Part shown: positions 49,298 through 52,321 of the stretch, in pieces
Position numbering within the stretch: position 1 is the first letter of the stretch
Layout: each line of letters starts with the position of its first letter
Position numbers and translations under genes: made by a program
Notes under the pieces: model-generated
What the model was told of the DNA's origin: nothing
Database searches by the model: none
What the model saw: only the letters and a program-made list of their open reading frames with translations
NCBI GenBank assembly: GCA_001953115.1
Contig: LSSL01003741.1
Coordinates: 1-52,321 of the forward strand
Direction of reading: 5' to 3'
Length of the DNA stretch: 52,321 nucleotides
From: Smittium mucronatum
Lineage: Eukaryota > Kickxellomycota > Harpellomycetes > Harpellales > Legeriomycetaceae

Positions 49298-50434
49298 TTA
49301 CAGCTTACTGGACTTTGTGAGACCTGTAACCGGTAATACTGGGCTCACAGAATTAGCTATTTCATAAGAGCGCATAATAGAAATGGGTGCAGATTTTGCA
49401 GCTTCAACGGCATCAAGACTTGAAGCTTGACCTCGAGCCACCCTGGCTGCTATTCCATGGCCAATAACAGAGTTGCGTAAATATGAAAATGCTAAAGCAT
49501 ACTTCCAACCAAGTAAGGGATATGGTCTGTTTGAAGCCTTGCAATACATTTGGACCATTTGATCTTCAGTTGGCACAAACTCTGGCGATACATTTGAGTT
49601 TTTATTATTTGATGAAATGTCAAATTTACTTTTGCTGAAATCTATAGAATACTGAGTCATGTTGGCCAAATCAGCTCTTGGGTTTCCGATCGTAGACAAT
49701 TCCCAATCTAAGATTCCAATAATGCGGGGCTCGGTTTTATGGAACACAACATTATCCAGTTTGTAGTCCCCATGAACAATTGTGACGTCGTCTGGACAAA
49801 GATTCTCGTCGTCATTAAACCACCTGATCAAGTCATAAAACTTTGGTAAGGGACCCACCTTTACTCCAGTTACTCTATCAGCGGAAGCAGCTTGTTGGTC
49901 GTGAACCTTGAGGAGAGACTTGCATTGTCTTTTGTAATATCCTCCAGCTTTGCCGTATCCGTCAAGACCAATCTTTATGAAATCGACGGAATGTAAAGAG
50001 GCCAAAACATTAACCAATTCTTGCCAATACAATTTACGCTCTGTTGGCTCGACTTCTGGCAACAAGGGATTAACGAATATTCTTCCGTCCAAGAATTCCA
50101 TGACATAAAATGGAGTTCCCAATATGGAAGTATCAGTGCATAGCAAGTAAGTTGTAGGTACAGGTACTTGGGTGTTATCACCAAGAGCTTTGATAATTCT
50201 ATACTCTCTTTCAACAGCATGTGCAGTTTTTGAAATCAATTGACCGTCAGGCTTTTTGCGAACTACAAACTTCTTGCCCTTGTTATCGATAATCAAGAAA
50301 GTTGGGTTGCTTTGTCCAAAGGAAAACTTTCTGCAAATGATAGGAAGAGCTATATCCATACCGCTTTTTTCCAGGTAAGAACCCAATGCAACGGAGTCAA
50401 TTCCGGGATCCATATCCAAAGTCTTTTGATTCAT
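49298..50434 (-). CDS. Peroxisomal ACAD10/11-type phosphotransferase (APH-like kinase fold)
   Basis: The protein matches the aminoglycoside-phosphotransferase-like domain that forms the N-terminal part of acyl-CoA dehydrogenases ACAD10/11 in animals. That domain is thought to phosphorylate hydroxy-acyl substrates during lipid breakdown; the substrate here is unknown. One exon, 378 residues, starts at the first ATG. Seen motifs are FVVRKKP (Lys 59-61 region, nucleotide binding), VMEFLDG (111-117), the catalytic HGDYKLDN (H221, D223, N228) and the metal-binding ILDWELSTIGNPRADLA (D243). The C-terminus is SSKL, ending in the canonical peroxisomal signal SKL. No dehydrogenase domain follows, so it is a stand-alone kinase-like protein. 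Upstream, a GTACTT and a TTTTCCCAG (50444-50505 region) could bound an intron in the 5' leader, though this is only a possibility. Confidence 0.9.
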   Translation of the reverse strand: MNQKTLDMDPGIDSVALGSYLEKSGMDIALPIICRKFSFGQSNPTFLIIDNKGKKFVVRKKPDGQLISKTAHAVEREYRIIKALGDNTQVPVPTTYLLCTDTSILGTPFYVMEFLDGRIFVNPLLPEVEPTERKLYWQELVNVLASLHSVDFIKIGLDGYGKAGGYYKRQCKSLLKVHDQQAASADRVTGVKVGPLPKFYDLIRWFNDDENLCPDDVTIVHGDYKLDNVVFHKTEPRIIGILDWELSTIGNPRADLANMTQYSIDFSKSKFDISSNNKNSNVSPEFVPTEDQMVQMYCKASNRPYPLLGWKYALAFSYLRNSVIGHGIAARVARGQASSLDAVEAAKSAPISIMRSYEIANSVSPVLPVTGLTKSSKL

Positions 50435-51073
50435 TTTGGATAGCTGGGAAAATCAAAAATAACAAAAGATAAAAATAGGGATATGAAAGTAAAAGATAAA
50501 AGTACCTAGAATCAATATTTGTAGAGCTAAAATACCTATAAAATGATACAGAATATATGGTACAATGAAAACCCTTAAGTACTTGAAATTTTCCAAATTA
50601 ATACACGCAAAAATGCAAATATATATATACTTTCAAATATCTCATATACTGAGCCATCAAGCTGATGTGTCGGAACCATTTCTCTAGTTAATAATACTCG
50701 GAGATGATAATTTTGAATTTGTCTGCCTGAAATAAATAAGGGGTAGCCAAAGTACTCAGATAGCCAACTGTGACTACAATGTTTGTGATCTTGAGGCCCC
50801 TTTGGCTACAATAAATATGTTACATACACCTTCACAGCCATTGGATAATATTCATATCGACATACAATTGGATAATATCATCTACATGGTCCCTCACAGC
50901 TTTTTATTTAGGGACATTTTTTGGTAAATTCAAATTTAGTGTTTGAAAACTTTCCTTTGCAACAATTGGGTGTTTTACAACACCATCGATCTCTGTTTTC
51001 TCGCAAATGGCAACTAGTAGTTGTTAATTGACTATTATATTAGATTAAAAGTATTTATACACAAAGCTACGTG
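50435..51073. other. Short upstream region of the kinase-like gene
   Basis: About 640 bases between the gene's start and retroposon copy 2. The first 80 bases on the minus strand may contain a 5'-leader intron. No other gene or repeat is recognised. Confidence 0.5.
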
Positions 51074-51420
51074 CTCCTAAGAGTGAAATACCTTGCCGCG
51101 AATTAGGGGTTTAATAGTGTACTTTACGAAGTACACTAAACTAAAATTTCACGCAGCGTTGTACTATTCTTGGTTGGGAGTATTGGAGACAGTGCACAGC
51201 ATTTCAAAAGACAGCGATTCGAGAGGAGGACCATCTCGAAACAGATGAGACCTATAATTTAGCTCAGTCTAAGGTGTTGTCTAATGCATAAGTCCAGTTT
51301 TCAACAGTCAAAGGAGATTATTGTAATTAGGATAATACTCTTTTATATAATTTTTTTTTCGTTTTGTTATTTTTTTTAACGACTTTATCTTAAAATAAGG
51401 TTTCGTGAAACAAAAAAAAA
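51074..51420 (+). mobile_element. Retroposon copy 2, internally deleted
   Basis: It aligns with the 14291-14918 element from its first base (CTCCTAA against CCCCTAA) to its tail (TTTCGTGAAAC plus nine A). Relative to copy 1 it lacks 268 bases; the junction falls at an AGGA found at both break points of copy 1 (14529-14532 and 14797-14800). The 5' stem is kept with one G-T wobble, and the long hairpin at 51115-51138 is kept perfectly. AATAAA has become AATAAG. I find no convincing target duplication, so this is probably an older insertion. Confidence 0.8.
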
Positions 51421-52109
51421 CTGTCTAATTTTGCTGCTGGCCCTTTTTATTACAGAGTTTTTTAAATATTAAACGGATTCTATTGTCAGATATCACCAGT
51501 AAAACCTATGCGGAAAAACAAAAGTAAAAAAAAAATAAGAGTAGGAAGGATTGGTACCCTCAAATTTAATAAATTTATTTGCCAATATACCGGCTGCCTA
51601 CCTAAGTAAAATTGAAGTCATATCTGCTATTTGATGTTCCCGGCCTTTATAATAGATCTGTTTTGCTTTTCCAATTCCAGTTTGCCGAATAAATATATGT
51701 TTTAACTTTGCATCACATTTCCAAATTATCAAGATGCAAAAACTCAATAAGGAAGCTTTCGCTAACAAAGACTATCTCAAATGGGATTATCCATGGATCC
51801 GTAAAAATATATGATCAAAATCTGCACTCTAATCAATAAAAAATACATTTATGTTGTTTTCCATATTTTTGTCTTTGTTTCAACAAGTCTTTAAAATTAT
51901 AAATATAGGTCTGGTACAAATATCGATTTTTTTTTTAATGCGAGAAAAACATACCTATAGTTATATTATTTTTAAGGCGATTCTCATATATTTTTTAATA
52001 TTTACAGCCAAATTTGTATAGAAAATGGTTTTTTTTACGGGAAATTGATTTTAAAGTTAATAAAAAGCTATAAAAACCAATTAAAAAAAATCAGTAAAAG
52101 TGAAAAAAT

Positions 52110-52184
52110 TTTAAAAAAATTTCATCCCACCCCCCTCTGCCGCTCTAGCAGCTCCATAACATCGAGGGTATTGTTTCAAGGGGG
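52110..52184 (-). repeat. Dispersed repeat with TATGGAGCTACTAGAG core, copy C
   Basis: On the minus strand the order is CCCTTGAAACAATACCCTCG, TTATGGAGCTGCTAGAGCGG, CAGAGG and a G run followed by AT-rich DNA, matching copies A and B. It is the most GC-rich of the three and probably the least decayed. Confidence 0.55.
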
Positions 52185-52233
52185 CTGGTGAATCACTTAA
52201 ACTTTGGAGCTTAAGTGTTCGTGGCACGCGATT

Positions 52234-52278
52234 GCCAATCAAAAATTTGGCTGTTTTCAACACAAATTTTTGATCGGC
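52234..52278. repeat. Strong hairpin with 16-base arms
   Basis: GCCAATCAAAAATTTG (52234-52249) pairs with CAAATTTTTGATCGGC (52263-52278) at 15 of 16 positions around a 13-base loop. A smaller CACTTAA/TTAAGTG pair lies just upstream (52194-52200 with 52211-52217). They may be terminal or subterminal structures of a mobile element cut by the window edge. Confidence 0.6.
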
Positions 52279-52321
52279 GGTGTCAACTTGTAGCTGACTT
52301 AAAGTATGTTTAGACCCCCCC

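Larger units (their letters stand above)
51421..52321. other. AT-rich window end with repeats, no gene recognised
   Basis: No open frame of note. The last 220 bases change character, with a dispersed repeat (52110-52184, minus) and two hairpins (52194-52217 and 52234-52278), and the window stops within a run of C. These may belong to one mobile element continuing beyond the edge. Confidence 0.5.

Overview
The window reads as nuclear DNA of a very AT-rich fungus. Six protein-coding genes can be supported. All are eukaryotic families, three have short GT-AG introns, and they sit as small islands in long gene-free stretches rich in A and T runs. A Dbf2/Sid2-type septation kinase, an RNA polymerase III C11 subunit, a Trm2-type tRNA methyltransferase, a secreted tyrosinase and a protein ending in the peroxisomal signal SKL point to a fungus with peroxisomes. 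The low intron number and extreme AT content would fit an early-diverging lineage such as the insect-gut Harpellales (Kickxellomycotina), but that placement is a guess, not a result.

Layout. Bases 1-8426 hold no gene I can support. A three-exon N-acetylglucosamine-6-phosphate deacetylase lies at 8427-9906 (+) and the intronless RPC11 gene at 12634-12969 (+). Bases 14276-14933 carry a complete short retroposon with a 15-base target duplication and a poly(A) tail. From there to 36165 is a gene desert of about 21 kb made largely of decayed mobile DNA. It holds a tiny 3'-end insertion of the retroposon family, a Ty3/gypsy-like integrase relic near 22.9-23.4 kb, a long inverted-repeat element at 28694-31062, and members of two other dispersed repeat families. 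TRM2 is at 36166-38244 (+), convergent with the DBF2/SID2-type kinase at 39398-41553 (-). A 6.2 kb divergent gap follows, containing a possible unrecognised exon near 45.3-45.7 kb and a 46-base poly(A) insertion with its own 15-base target duplication. The three-exon tyrosinase (47753-49080, +) converges on a peroxisomal ACAD11-type kinase-like gene (49298-50434, -). A second, internally deleted copy of the retroposon (51074-51420) and another dispersed repeat close the window.

The genes are not a pathway cluster: they serve amino-sugar catabolism, Pol III transcription, tRNA modification, cytokinesis signalling, melanin-type phenol oxidation and probably peroxisomal lipid metabolism. The more unusual content is the mobile DNA. 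A structured, polyadenylated, non-coding retroposon has two copies that share a start point and an RNA-like hairpin whose loop varies only within the UNCG class. Two minute poly(A) insertions indicate that a LINE-like copying machinery has been active, although no LINE lies in the window.
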